Numbered from the stretch's first letter, positions 1 to 6,898 are shown. The stretch is 45,590 bases of DNA from a virus (IMGVR_UViG_3300031578_000091:1-45590), one strand, 5' to 3'. The notes: a model not told the origin generated them from the letters alone. Numbers and translations: made by a program.

Positions 1-137
1 TCGAGACGGAACAACAGACTCCCCGCGTTCGAGGGCTTCTCCTCGTTGAGAGGTCCTATGAAGATCCGTGTCCTCACGTGCTCACCATAGAGCTTGTACT
101 TGACTATGATCCGGTGCTTCTTCTCTTCGTCTACCAT
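1..137 (-). CDS. Partial small hypothetical protein (C-terminus off the left edge)
   Basis: Leftward gene whose ATG (135-137) overlaps the TAG stop of the upstream gene (131-133), the close-packed arrangement used through this operon. The visible 45 codons begin MVDEEKKHRIIVKYKLYGEH and continue through a mixed hydrophobic/charged stretch that looks like beta strands. The reading frame is open to the window edge. I do not recognise the family. Confidence 0.6.
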   Translation of the reverse strand, partial: MVDEEKKHRIIVKYKLYGEHVRTRIFIGPLNEEKPSNAGSLLFRL

Positions 138-742
138 CCGATCTCCTTGCTGATCTCCGGTGTCATACCTCCGGCCTCCTCGAACCTCTCGAGGATCCTT
201 TCGAGGATCTTCCCCTCTTCCTCCAGACGCTCGTTGAACTCTAGAGTCCCTATTGCTGCAGCGCCTGGTGAGTTGAGGTACCTGCTCCATCGAGCGAGCT
301 GGACGCGGTCAGCTCCCTCAACCTCCTCGGGTGTCGGATACTTCATGCTGGTCTCCTTGAGCTTTTGTCTTAGTGCTCTGTGTGCATCCTGGAGCTGAGG
401 GACTGGTCCTGTCAGGAGGGATGTACCCTCTAAGACCTGGCACTTGTCCATCAGGTCCAGGAGTCTCTTGATGTTCTGGGAGATCCTCATGTGGAAGAGG
501 ACAAGCCTCTCAGCTGAGGTGAGCGCGGAGCACTGGTTGAGCACCAGCTGCCATAGTCTCATGTTCTCAAGCTCCAAGTGTTGACCGTACTGTAGTAACT
601 CCAGCGCCTTCGGATCTTCATCGAAGCAGTCACACGCGGAGTCGGTTGCTCGGATCTGCTTCCTGCCGGAGAGATCACAGTTGCACCAGAGTCCTTGCTT
701 GTTCGGTCTGGTTCCCTTCCAGTTGCATAGTCCACAGATCAT
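131..742 (-). CDS. Hypothetical protein with N-terminal Cys cluster, 203 aa
   Basis: ATG at 740-742, preceded by GGAG in the message. The N-terminus has a CxxC (residues 3 and 6), a CxC about 15 residues later and a further CDC, which suggests a small metal-binding knuckle. The remainder is mostly helical and charged, with a Glu/Arg-rich C-terminal helix. It overlaps the preceding small gene by 4 bases and the next by 7, so it is part of the leftward operon. Function unknown; no motif tied to an enzyme was seen. Confidence 0.75.
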   Translation of the reverse strand: MICGLCNWKGTRPNKQGLWCNCDLSGRKQIRATDSACDCFDEDPKALELLQYGQHLELENMRLWQLVLNQCSALTSAERLVLFHMRISQNIKRLLDLMDKCQVLEGTSLLTGPVPQLQDAHRALRQKLKETSMKYPTPEEVEGADRVQLARWSRYLNSPGAAAIGTLEFNERLEEEGKILERILERFEEAGGMTPEISKEIGW

Positions 743-894
743 GTCCGCTCCCTCTCCCTTGCCTTCTCGAGTTCTGCCTCGAGTGCTCTACAGGATGCAC
801 ACTCAGGATCCTTCTTCATCCTGCCGTGTGTTATCCTCCAGTGTTGTAGTATTCTGTGACGGATCTGGTTCGCCGTCTCTGGTTCTTTTTTCAT
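739..894 (-). CDS. Small hypothetical CxxC protein, 51 aa
   Basis: Short frame beginning MKKEPETANQIRHRILQHWR, with a CxxC (CASC) in its second half and a charged helical tail ending at a TGA that overlaps the next ATG (ATGA at 739-742). An AGAGG-type ribosome site precedes the ATG at 892-894. It overlaps the C-terminus of the 803-1063 gene by about 90 bases, which is long for this operon. A shorter form could start at the in-frame ATG at 817-819. The stop/start overlap is the main evidence that it is real. Confidence 0.45.
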   Translation of the reverse strand: MKKEPETANQIRHRILQHWRITHGRMKKDPECASCRALEAELEKARERERT

Positions 895-1063
895 CTCGAC
901 CTCTCTGTCTCCAGGAGTCGAGCTCAGTATCTATGTGTTGCCTAACTTCATCGAGAGTGAGGTCTGGGTGTTTTTGGAAGTGTTCCCTGCTGTCAAGAAT
1001 GAGCGTGTGCTGGTCCTCCCCAGTGAGCTCTACCCGGATATGTAGATCTTTTTTATTGCTCAT
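803..1063 (-). CDS. Hypothetical protein, 86 aa
   Basis: ATG at 1061-1063 with GGAG about nine bases upstream. An in-frame GTG just before it (1064-1066) is a less likely start. The N-terminal part, starting MSNKKDLHIRVELTGEDQ, looks like a compact beta/alpha domain; the C-terminal third is hydrophilic and low in hydrophobic residues. The start overlaps the stop of the upstream gene (1053) by 11 bases. Unknown function. Confidence 0.65.
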   Translation of the reverse strand: MSNKKDLHIRVELTGEDQHTLILDSREHFQKHPDLTLDEVRQHIDTELDSWRQRGRDEKRTRDGEPDPSQNTTTLEDNTRQDEEGS

Positions 1064-1388
1064 CACTGGTCTCCTGCTTTGCTAGTTTCTTCTTGAGTTC
1101 TTCGTTCTCCTTCTCAATCTCACGGACATACTTCTCAATCAGTCCTTCCTTCCCGTTCTCCTGCTGGATCTCGTGGAGCTTCTTCATGAACCACGGCCTC
1201 CATAGCAGCCCTGACTCACGGAGCTTCTTGAGCAGTAGAAGGAGCTGACGTGCTGAGAAGTAAGCGTTCCTCCCTCTGTGGAACGAGTTCATCTGACGCT
1301 CGAGCAGTTCTGTCATGCTCGGGTATTGATCGAAGAGGATCTCATATATGTCCTCTGGTAGTTTGTACTCTTCCTTCTTATCTGTCAC
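1053..1388 (-). CDS. Hypothetical protein with C-terminal coiled coil, 111 aa
   Basis: I place the start at a GTG (1386-1388), because it has an AGGAGG about seven bases upstream and lies 11 bases after the upstream stop. The in-frame ATG at 1424 would overlap the upstream gene and has no ribosome site. The protein is rich in Leu, Lys and Glu. Its last 35 residues (EKYVREIEKENEELKKKL) form a convincing coiled coil, and the mid part has aromatic and basic residues. It may be a DNA- or protein-binding adaptor, but no family is recognised. Confidence 0.7.
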   Translation of the reverse strand: MTDKKEEYKLPEDIYEILFDQYPSMTELLERQMNSFHRGRNAYFSARQLLLLLKKLRESGLLWRPWFMKKLHEIQQENGKEGLIEKYVREIEKENEELKKKLAKQETSDEQ

Positions 1389-1399
1389 AATCCGGCCTC

Positions 1400-1708
1400 C
1401 TAGAGTGTTCTGCACGCGAAGCATCTATACCGTTTATCTATACCGAGAGCGAACTTTTCACCCTCTGAGATCGGAGCGATAGTCTCCCGGATCCCACAAC
1501 GTCCGCACTCCATCACCTTGATGACGTGCATGTGGACCTGCTTCTTCTCTGTGAGCTCCTGCAGGATCTGTCTGGTCCTCGATTCTCCCAGGATCCTGAA
1601 GTAGTGATACAGTCCGACAACGGTGGTGATCGAGTCCCAGACTGCATCTAGCTTCTCAAGCTCACGGGCTTCCTTGAGTGTCACCGGCATGTGGATCTCT
1701 TCGTTCAC
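1400..1708 (-). CDS. Small protein with C-terminal zinc ribbon, 102 aa
   Basis: GTG start at 1706-1708 behind a clear AGGAGGAG site. Residues 1-60 are helical. The C-terminal third carries two CxxC pairs (CGRC and CFAC) about 25 residues apart, the usual zinc-ribbon spacing. It overlaps the upstream gene by 47 bases. Zinc ribbons of this size in phages are often transcription or protein-interaction modules, but nothing here fixes the partner. Confidence 0.7.
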   Translation of the reverse strand: MNEEIHMPVTLKEARELEKLDAVWDSITTVVGLYHYFRILGESRTRQILQELTEKKQVHMHVIKVMECGRCGIRETIAPISEGEKFALGIDKRYRCFACRTL

Positions 1709-2264
1709 TGCTCTCCTCCTGAGGTTTCTCCTCAGATTGTACCTTGAAGTGGAGCGCGTCTGTCAATGCCTTCTTGATTTTCATGGTCCCCACTGGGAAT
1801 GGCATCTCAGCGAGTGCCTGCCTTACTGCACGCCGGAGCCGGGTGTTCTGCCCCCGAATCCGCTCAGCTGAGGCCAGGTTCTTCTTGAGATGCTCGAGGT
1901 CCTTGAGCGCCTGGTTCTTCTCGGCGGTGATCTCCTCGGTCTGCTCCTTCACCTCTTCCCTGGTCACTTCGCTGGTGTAGTCCTCAAACTCTGAGATCAC
2001 AGCGGACGGGCAGGTCATGTGTTTGCTGACTCTGCCTCCGGTGACAGCGCTGTAGACCTGAGGGACGTTCTGCATCAGAACCCAGAAGTCATAGAGTTCC
2101 TTCTTCGCCTGGGTGATGCTGAAGTCGGTGACTCCCCGCTGCACTCGTTGTCCCTCATCCGGGTTTGTCTCGAGGATAGGCTTCCAGAAGGTATCATAGA
2201 CTCGGTTGACATCCTCCTCGGTCACCCCTTCTCTGCTGGTCTTCGGTTGCATCTTCTCTTCCAT
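1662..2264 (-). CDS. Hypothetical coiled-coil protein, 200 aa
   Basis: Start chosen at the ATG at 2262-2264 because AGGAGA lies immediately upstream; longer in-frame forms reaching 2381 lack a ribosome site and would cross the intercistronic hairpin. The N-terminal half has mixed helices. Residues about 100-150 (TREEVKEQTEEITAEKNQ and on) form a long charged coiled coil, followed by a basic Arg-rich segment and a hydrophilic tail. It overlaps the following gene by 47 bases. Unknown function. Confidence 0.7.
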   Translation of the reverse strand: MEEKMQPKTSREGVTEEDVNRVYDTFWKPILETNPDEGQRVQRGVTDFSITQAKKELYDFWVLMQNVPQVYSAVTGGRVSKHMTCPSAVISEFEDYTSEVTREEVKEQTEEITAEKNQALKDLEHLKKNLASAERIRGQNTRLRRAVRQALAEMPFPVGTMKIKKALTDALHFKVQSEEKPQEESSERRDPHAGDTQGSP

Positions 2265-2281
2265 CGGTGTCTCCTTTGTTC

Positions 2282-2329
2282 GGGAGCGAGCGTCCTCACG
2301 TGTTGGCAATACGCCGGTCACTCGCTCCC
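2282..2329 (-). other. Intercistronic hairpin
   Basis: Arms GGGAGCGAG (2282-2290) and CTCGCTCCC (2321-2329) form a 9-bp stem with a 30-base loop, overlapping the stop codon of the 2318-2551 gene. No T-tract follows, so it is more likely an mRNA-stability or attenuation element inside the operon than a true terminator. Confidence 0.4.
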
Positions 2330-2551
2330 TTCCATGTTCTTCGTCAGCGCTTCGAGGATCTGCTCTGTGGTGTCCATGCACCTCGGGCAGAGAGTCCTAT
2401 GGAAGTCAGCTCCCTCATCCTTCGGCTTCGTTTTCCTCCAGGTCTTCTTGACCTTCGTTCCGTGGAGGACCATGTAGTCCGCTGCATCGGCATGAGAGAT
2501 CGGAGCGCTCTTCTTGCAGATGTCACACGTGTAGACTTCCTGCTTCGGCAT
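2318..2551 (-). CDS. Small zinc-binding protein, 77 aa
   Basis: ATG at 2549-2551, whose first bases overlap the TGA of the upstream membrane-protein gene. It has an N-terminal CxxC (CDIC, about residue 9) and a second CxxC (CPRC, about residue 55), with His and basic residues between: a simple zinc knuckle. Its message starts at GAGGAGTGATG, so ribosome site and coupling act together. Function unknown. Confidence 0.7.
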   Translation of the reverse strand: MPKQEVYTCDICKKSAPISHADAADYMVLHGTKVKKTWRKTKPKDEGADFHRTLCPRCMDTTEQILEALTKNMEGSE

Positions 2552-2703
2552 CACTCCTCCTCGAGCAGTCGCTCGGTTGCAAGGTAGATCCTGTCTCTGA
2601 GATCCTCGATGTCGCTCTCGATCTTCGCCCAGCGCCGGAGCAGGACGTACCTTGCAACGAACAGCCCCAGGACGAAGGCTCCCAAGTGTGTCAATACAGT
2701 CAT
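2551..2703 (-). CDS. Small single-span membrane protein, 50 aa
   Basis: Short gene starting MTVLTHLGAFVLGLFVARYV. Residues 4-22 form a hydrophobic membrane segment, followed by a basic stop-transfer patch (LLRRWAK) and a charged amphipathic helix predicted to face the cytoplasm. ATGA overlap with the upstream gene (2700-2703) and TGATG overlap with the downstream gene indicate translational coupling. The size and topology resemble small phage membrane proteins that alter the host envelope, but no family is recognised. Confidence 0.65.
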   Translation of the reverse strand: MTVLTHLGAFVLGLFVARYVLLRRWAKIESDIEDLRDRIYLATERLLEEE

Positions 2704-2930
2704 CCGGTCTTCCTTGTTGCTCTGAGGATCCTCTTCCCTCGGGCTCTCTTCCCGTACTCATCGATAGGGATCCCCTGCCAGTGTAGATCTAGTTTGTCAG
2801 CGTACTCCTGCAGGCACTCGAGCGCGTGCTCCTCACACATACCTCCTCCGGGGATCTTCACGTTCCCATCATGGAGCATGTACTCTGCAGTCCGCTCACA
2901 CTTCCGGCCTTGTCCGTCCGTGCACTTCAC
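2700..2930 (-). CDS. Small zinc-binding protein, 76 aa
   Basis: GTG start at 2928-2930 chosen because it forms a GTGA overlap with the stop of the upstream 38-aa gene; an in-frame TTG at 2951 is weaker. Starts VKCTDGQGRKCERTAEYML, then MCEEHALECLQEY. The C-x7-C ... C-x2-H-x3-C pattern is typical of small phage zinc-finger proteins in which the second half reads CxxHA. Basic C-terminus. Role unknown. Confidence 0.65.
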   Translation of the reverse strand: MKCTDGQGRKCERTAEYMLHDGNVKIPGGGMCEEHALECLQEYADKLDLHWQGIPIDEYGKRARGKRILRATRKTG

Positions 2931-3043
2931 TCTTCGTCTTCCTCGACACAATCACGCGGACGGTTGTTGAAGGATCCTTCACCATAACACTTGCCGGTGA
3001 CATAGCGCTCCTTGTGTGGATCCCAGTAGATAGGCTCGTTCAT
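2927..3043 (-). CDS. Very small hypothetical protein, 38 aa
   Basis: ATG at 3041-3043 overlaps the stop of the exonuclease gene (ATGA), and its TGA overlaps the next GTG (GTGA). Sequence starts MNEPIYWDPHKERYVTGKCY and ends in an acidic tail. Both junctions match the coupling pattern of the operon, which is the main reason to accept so short a gene. Confidence 0.55.
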   Translation of the reverse strand: MNEPIYWDPHKERYVTGKCYGEGSFNNRPRDCVEEDEE

Positions 3044-3621
3044 ATACTGACCTCCAGATCCTTCAGCATGAGTGAAGTGACACCGGCCTGGAACATAGCG
3101 TCATGCAGAGCGTGGTGCTCTACCCTGTCCTCCATGTTCTCGAGCTCGCGGTGCACGTCAGAGACACTATGTCCCTGGGCTGCATAGATCAGCTCGAGTG
3201 TCCTCATGCACCGATCCTTCCTGAAGTTCCAGGGACAGGGCTTTCCCATAGTACGGTAAGCCTCACGGAGGATGACGTTGTCGAAGCCTGGTCCGCGTCC
3301 CCAGATGAAGGGCTCACAGCTCTCCTTCTTCTTGATGTCCTCTAGGAAGAGCGTAAAGCGGTCGAGGACCAGTCCGATCTCCTGACAGTTCATGTGGAGC
3401 TCAAGACGTGCCTTCGTGTCCTGGTGCATCCACCAGTCCACCGTCTCTGCTCCTATGTGGAGACCAGCCTGCTCACAGCTCTTCAAGTGGATGGTATGGT
3501 AGAAGAGGGAGACCGGTGCTGCAATCTGACCGGCAGAGTTGAATGGTACAGCGCCGATTGATACGATTGCAGCGTTCGGTCTCCTGCTCATTGTCTCGAT
3601 GTCTAGCATGACGTGCTTCAT
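3040..3621 (-). CDS. DEDDh-family 3'-5' exonuclease (DexA / Rv2179c-like), 193 aa
   Basis: Predicted 3'-5' exonuclease of the RNase H-like DEDDh superfamily. Motif I is MLDIET with D7 and E9; motif II is GFDN with D114; motif III is HHALHDA with H169 and D174, so all four acidic metal ligands and the general-base His are present. The N-terminal MLDIETMSRRPNAAIVSIGA closely resembles exonuclease VIII-like and T4 DexA-like phage proteins. The length (193 aa) is normal for the catalytic domain alone. ATG at 3619-3621 with AGGAGA upstream. Possible roles are RNA or DNA turnover during replication. It sits between small unknown genes in the sigma70-driven operon. Confidence 0.85.
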   Translation of the reverse strand: MKHVMLDIETMSRRPNAAIVSIGAVPFNSAGQIAAPVSLFYHTIHLKSCEQAGLHIGAETVDWWMHQDTKARLELHMNCQEIGLVLDRFTLFLEDIKKKESCEPFIWGRGPGFDNVILREAYRTMGKPCPWNFRKDRCMRTLELIYAAQGHSVSDVHRELENMEDRVEHHALHDAMFQAGVTSLMLKDLEVSI

Positions 3622-3629
3622 TGTGTCTC

Positions 3630-3896
3630 CTATCTGACTACGATGAACCCGTTCTCCCTCATCTCATCCCACCAGGAGGACGGCATGGAGACTCCGGTGT
3701 ACCTGTCGAGCTCTCGCTCCTCGAGCAGTTGCCAGTGTCCGCAACGGGAGCACTCCTTGAAGCGCTGCTCATAGTCTATGCAGACGGAGCGAAACTCATG
3801 TGTCTCACGCCGGATCCTCCTGGATCCTTCTCTGTATTTATGTCCTAAGCGCTTGCACTTCAGCGCGGGATCTCTGAGCTCTCTCCACCATCTCAT
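3630..3896 (-). CDS. Small basic protein with CxxC, 88 aa
   Basis: ATG at 3894-3896 overlaps the TGA of the upstream gene (ATGA), which excludes the longer in-frame forms. Starts MRWWRELRDPALKCKRLGHK. A Cys-x6-His in the first 20 residues and a C...CxxCGHW segment (CSRCGHW) near residue 50 suggest one zinc site; the first half is strongly basic. May bind nucleic acid. Family not recognised. Confidence 0.65.
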   Translation of the reverse strand: MRWWRELRDPALKCKRLGHKYREGSRRIRRETHEFRSVCIDYEQRFKECSRCGHWQLLEERELDRYTGVSMPSSWWDEMRENGFIVVR

Positions 3897-4087
3897 GTCT
3901 TCTCCTCCGTCTCCTTCGCTCCGTCCAGATCCTCGTTGAACTGGATCATGGTCTTCCTCCAGGCTATGTCGAGCATGAGACTCTCTCGGCCTGGTTTGCA
4001 CCCTATCGTAGAGGTGAAGGTAGTAGTGACACCATCGACCGTGATGGACGCTGCTGCACATACCATGCTCTCAGGAGTGCTGCTCAT
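3893..4087 (-). CDS. Hypothetical protein, 64 aa
   Basis: ATG at 4085-4087 with GGAGG about eight bases upstream; a GTG three codons earlier is a weaker alternative. Begins MSSTPESMVCAAASITVDGV, a beta-rich N-terminus, and ends in a charged helix. It overlaps the upstream gene by 17 bases and the next by 4. No family recognised. Confidence 0.6.
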   Translation of the reverse strand: MSSTPESMVCAAASITVDGVTTTFTSTIGCKPGRESLMLDIAWRKTMIQFNEDLDGAKETEEKT

Positions 4088-4394
4088 CCTGCTCACCTCC
4101 GAACCGTGAACGGTCAGGAGCGTCTGCCTCTCCTACACCTCGGACAGTAACAATGTCCTTCTCGATGTCATCGAACACAGGGAGACGGCGCTGCACCTTG
4201 AGCAGGTGCTGCTTCTCCTCATCGAGCTTGTCGAGGTCGATCTCATAGTAGTCAGCGAGTAGATCTGAGATCGACTTCGGTAGTTGAACGTGATGCACGT
4301 CCCTCAACCATTCGAGGAACTCACCGATCCGGTTGTTCGTTCCGTCCAGCCTTGCAATCTTCTCGTGTTCCGGGTATCGGACTCCTTTGTTCAT
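4071..4394 (-). CDS. Conserved-looking phage hypothetical protein, 107 aa
   Basis: ATG at 4392-4394 with AAGGAGA upstream. The N-terminus MNKGVRYPEHEKIARLDGTN followed by NRIGEFLEWLRD resembles a small-protein pattern common in phage early regions (YPEHEKL...IGEFLEWL). The rest is helical and acidic with a DLDKLDEEKQ segment. Role unknown in the relatives I can recall. Confidence 0.7.
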   Translation of the reverse strand: MNKGVRYPEHEKIARLDGTNNRIGEFLEWLRDVHHVQLPKSISDLLADYYEIDLDKLDEEKQHLLKVQRRLPVFDDIEKDIVTVRGVGEADAPDRSRFGGEQDEQHS

Positions 4395-4403
4395 GTGGTC
4401 TCC

Positions 4404-4628
4404 TTATTCAAGCAGGCTCTTCCTCTCCTTGACTCTGTACTTCGAGACATAGCGGATCCTCGAGCGAGATCCTCCCCAGTACCTGTTGCCATAGACGCGG
4501 ACCTTGACCCTTCCTCCCGGCATCTCCTTCAGCACGTCACATGGCATCTGATAGTCGAACCCGTTCCGGCAGATCTGGTGCCTGCAGGTCAACCAGTGAG
4601 TTGATGGATGTAGAACTCCTCTGCTCAT
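4404..4628 (-). CDS. Small basic hypothetical protein, 74 aa
   Basis: ATG at 4626-4628 overlaps the TGA of the upstream gene (ATGA). Contains three Cys (CRHQIC, then C about ten residues on) and a basic beta-rich C-terminal half (GGRVKVRVYGNRYWGGSRSR). It may be an RNA/DNA-binding fold, but this rests only on charge and predicted strands. Confidence 0.6.
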   Translation of the reverse strand: MSRGVLHPSTHWLTCRHQICRNGFDYQMPCDVLKEMPGGRVKVRVYGNRYWGGSRSRIRYVSKYRVKERKSLLE

Positions 4629-4840
4629 GCCTCCTCCGGTGTATAAAGATCCTCTACTGACCTAGTGACTTCCTGGATGTGGTCTCGATACCACTGCAGA
4701 TTGAGTCTCCAGGTATCATCGAACGTCATCTCACCTAAGTCGAGAGCGGTCTGGTGCAGGAACTCGAACCCCGTGAGCTCCTCGAACTCCTTCATGAGCT
4801 GGGACTGTTCGGCTGTAGCTGACTTACTGTAGACGGTCAT
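4625..4840 (-). CDS. Hypothetical protein, 71 aa
   Basis: ATG at 4838-4840 in an ATGA overlap with the upstream stop. Helical acidic protein beginning MTVYSKSATAEQSQLMKEFE, with three conserved-looking Trp/Tyr in DTWRLNLQWYRDHI. No Cys cluster or membrane segment. Unknown. Confidence 0.65.
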   Translation of the reverse strand: MTVYSKSATAEQSQLMKEFEELTGFEFLHQTALDLGEMTFDDTWRLNLQWYRDHIQEVTRSVEDLYTPEEA

Positions 4841-5319
4841 CCTTCCTTCTCCTCTTCCTCTATCACTATAGGATCCGCTGCTGTGACGCGGACCCTGTTC
4901 TCTCCTATAACCTGTATTATGAGAGCAGCGTTCTCCGGTATGTGAGGGACATCCAGCTCGAGTTGACGTGTCTCGGAGCTGAGGATCACCATCCCTTCCG
5001 GGTGTGGTGTCACCTCTGCAAGGCGCTTCATCAGAGCCCAGAGGAGCACGGACTCAGGAGTCCACTTCCCCTCAGCTGTCATCAGCCTGGTGTCGTTGAC
5101 GAACTCCCTTGCTATGATCGGTATGGTCCTCTCGATGACTCCGAGGTAGATCCTTCGGAACTCTTCTCTCACAGCCTTACGTGCCAGAGCCCTCCCAGCG
5201 AACTCAGCAGCGAAGCGATAGATCTCACTGTCCCACCTACTGAGATCCGTGAACCCTTCTTCCTCGAGGAGCTCTCTACATATAGCTGCAATCTCATTGT
5301 GATTCATCGCTGTGGTCAT
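4837..5319 (-). CDS. Hypothetical protein, 160 aa
   Basis: ATG at 5317-5319 overlaps the stop of the upstream membrane-protein gene; a second in-frame ATG follows four codons later. The N-terminal 110 residues are helical (EIAAICRELLEEEGFTDLSR). The C-terminal 50 are beta-rich, with VILSSETRQLELDVPHIPEN and an acidic EEEEKEG end. Unknown function. Confidence 0.7.
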   Translation of the reverse strand: MTTAMNHNEIAAICRELLEEEGFTDLSRWDSEIYRFAAEFAGRALARKAVREEFRRIYLGVIERTIPIIAREFVNDTRLMTAEGKWTPESVLLWALMKRLAEVTPHPEGMVILSSETRQLELDVPHIPENAALIIQVIGENRVRVTAADPIVIEEEEKEG

Positions 5320-5453
5320 CCTGTCCCCTTCCTCTTGAGCGCTGAGTATACATCCATGAATAGGGGAACCAGGAACCCTCGAGTGAATGGTACCAGGACA
5401 GTGTAGAGGATCCAGAGCAGTAATATCTCTCGAGTGGTGAGATCGATGGTCAT
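5316..5453 (-). CDS. Small membrane protein, 45 aa
   Basis: Starts MTIDLTTREILLLWILYTVL. Residues 9-32 are hydrophobic, with one break at PFTRG and then another hydrophobic stretch, and a short basic C-terminus (ALKRKG). ATGA overlaps at both ends (with the 5450 stop and the 5317 start) support translation. This is the second small membrane protein in the operon. Confidence 0.6.
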   Translation of the reverse strand: MTIDLTTREILLLWILYTVLVPFTRGFLVPLFMDVYSALKRKGTG

Positions 5454-5851
5454 GACGTGCTCTCCAGATTGACAATGTCCAGTGCAGTGATCCTGAGCTT
5501 CACCACTCCCTTGTAGGCTGGATCCTCGATCCGCTCACCAATCTTGATCCCCTCTCCCTTGTCGTTCTCGATCTCCTCGAAGTGTGTCTCAAATCCTGCC
5601 TTGAAGAGAACGATATTGATTGCATTGTTGAGGCTCTCAGTGAGCGCCTTGAGCATAGCGTCCCGGATCACTCTCCCCAGAACAAGATTGACTAGGCCCT
5701 CCACTCCACCAGGCTCGGTCTCACTGAGCACTACCTCGGGGAACTGCTGCTCCGTGTCGAGGAGGATCTTCTCAACGTGCCTGGTGTACTTGTCAGGGAT
5801 CCCTGGGTGTCCCCGTACTAGCTCGAGGATCTGAGTGTAGTCTGCTCTCAT
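5450..5851 (-). CDS. Hypothetical protein, paralogue of the adjacent upstream gene, 133 aa
   Basis: Begins MRADYTQILELVRGHPGIPD and ends LRITALDIVNLESTS. The start, a central AINI-centred helix and the C-terminal RIT-A-x-I-N/V-N-x-E segment align with the 5848-6306 product, so the two are tandem duplicates that have diverged. ATG at 5849-5851 in an ATGA overlap with the stop of its paralogue. The C-terminal half looks like a beta-rich domain. No known family recognised. Confidence 0.75.
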   Translation of the reverse strand: MRADYTQILELVRGHPGIPDKYTRHVEKILLDTEQQFPEVVLSETEPGGVEGLVNLVLGRVIRDAMLKALTESLNNAINIVLFKAGFETHFEEIENDKGEGIKIGERIEDPAYKGVVKLRITALDIVNLESTS

Positions 5852-6306
5852 GACATGTTCTCCATGTTTATGATGTTCGCTGCAGTGATACGGATCCGCG
5901 TGAGCTCTGGGTGTTTTGGATCCTGGGTGTGTTGTCCCATAGAGAGGCCTGCACCGGAGTCATCCTCGAGCTCAATGAACTTGCACTCAGGACCCTCATA
6001 CTTCACCAGGATATTGATTGCCTTCTCGAGTTTCCCACCGAGCACTGCAAGCATTGCCCGTTCATATCTCTGACGCTCCTTCTCGAGACGTTCCCTGACA
6101 ATAGCTCGGATCACTTCACGCTGATCCCCAGGAAGCTCATCCAGAGGAGACGGCAACAAGACCTCTCTGACCTTCATCTCTGTAGGTATGTCCTCAGCAC
6201 GTCCCTCTGCTTCAAGTAGGATCCCTCTGAGATAGTCCTCTGCATTGTCAGTGAACCTAGGATGCTCCCCTGCCTGCTGTAGAATCCATCGGTAGTCATC
6301 TCTCAT
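5848..6306 (-). CDS. Hypothetical protein, paralogue of the adjacent downstream gene, 152 aa
   Basis: Start chosen at the ATG at 6304-6306 (MRDDYRWILQQAGEHP), because it aligns with the start of the paralogue and has GAGGAG upstream; an in-frame ATG ten codons earlier is less likely. Shared landmarks with the 5450-5851 product: MR-D-Y--IL N-terminus, a KLEKAINI helix, and RIRITAANIINMENMS at the C-terminus. Central helices are strongly charged. Function unknown. Confidence 0.75.
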   Translation of the reverse strand: MRDDYRWILQQAGEHPRFTDNAEDYLRGILLEAEGRAEDIPTEMKVREVLLPSPLDELPGDQREVIRAIVRERLEKERQRYERAMLAVLGGKLEKAINILVKYEGPECKFIELEDDSGAGLSMGQHTQDPKHPELTRIRITAANIINMENMS

Positions 6307-6448
6307 TAGAGTCACTCTCCTCAAGTACATGAACAATAAATTTTCCCAGCGCTGCTGCAGGTATCACAACCCGTCTGGTAGGAGATCCCTGCTCCTCGAT
6401 GTGGATCTTCACTGCACCGGAGAAGACACCCTGGTAGTCAAAGAGCAC
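6296..6448 (-). CDS. Small hypothetical protein, possibly the 3' part of a broken gene, 50 aa
   Basis: A GTG start at 6446-6448 gives MLFDYQGVFSGAVKIHIEEQ and on, overlapping the next ATG by 11 bases. The best ribosome site in the area (GGAGG) instead precedes an ATG at 6497-6499, whose frame meets a TAA at 6464-6466 and then continues directly into this sequence (GKDITVLFDYQG). The +1-shifted frame between them reads sensibly (GTVQLDGEDFIREG). This looks like a roughly 65-residue gene interrupted by two compensating single-base changes, or a sequence error. Beta-rich; function unknown. Confidence 0.45.
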   Translation of the reverse strand: MLFDYQGVFSGAVKIHIEEQGSPTRRVVIPAAALGKFIVHVLEESDSNER

Positions 6449-6500
6449 CGTGATGTCCTTCCCTTATGAAGTCTTCCCCGTCCAGTTGAACTGTCCCATT

Positions 6501-6746
6501 CTATCCTCCATCACTCTCCGACTCGTGCATGATCTCATACCCCTCACCGAGAACAACCAGCTCAACCATGTTAAGATCTACTGGTATGCAACAGAGCTTC
6601 CCTTCTTGAGCAGTGATCCTGATCCCATTGACATTCCCTTCCTGGATCCAGACAACACCACTCTGAGTCTCAATCCTCACAGCATGGACACTGCCCAGTG
6701 GTGACGCTTCCTCTCCATGCTTGTGTTTTCTCAGATGTATTTTCAC
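6501..6746 (-). CDS. Hypothetical beta-rich protein, 81 aa
   Basis: GTG start at 6744-6746 behind AGGGGGG, 12 bases after the upstream stop. Contains alternating hydrophobic residues (VVWIQEGNVNGIRITAQEGK) that suggest a small beta barrel, and an acidic end. The next small gene appears to carry a related beta segment. Unknown. Confidence 0.65.
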   Translation of the reverse strand: MKIHLRKHKHGEEASPLGSVHAVRIETQSGVVWIQEGNVNGIRITAQEGKLCCIPVDLNMVELVVLGEGYEIMHESESDGG

Positions 6747-6757
6747 CGTGGTCCCCC

Positions 6758-6898
6758 CTATAGTTCATCGAAGATCTCATCAAGATCATCATTGACCGCG
6801 TCCAGATCTACACCATCACCCGTGCCGTACTTCCCAGCCTCGACTGCAGCAGCGGTCTCATGCAATCTCTGAGCAAGTGAAGTCTGTTTGTCTGACAT
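6758..6898 (-). CDS. Small acidic protein, first gene of the leftward operon, 46 aa
   Basis: The ATG at 6896-6898 follows AGGAGGGACCAC and is the first start downstream of the strong promoter at 6941-6970. Begins MSDKQTSLAQRLHETAAAVE. The last 20 residues are Asp/Glu rich (GDGVDLDAVNDDLDEIFDEL), giving a very acidic protein. Acidic mini-proteins encoded first in phage early operons are often inhibitors of host enzymes or DNA mimics, but that is only a suggestion here. Confidence 0.65.
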   Translation of the reverse strand: MSDKQTSLAQRLHETAAAVEAGKYGTGDGVDLDAVNDDLDEIFDEL

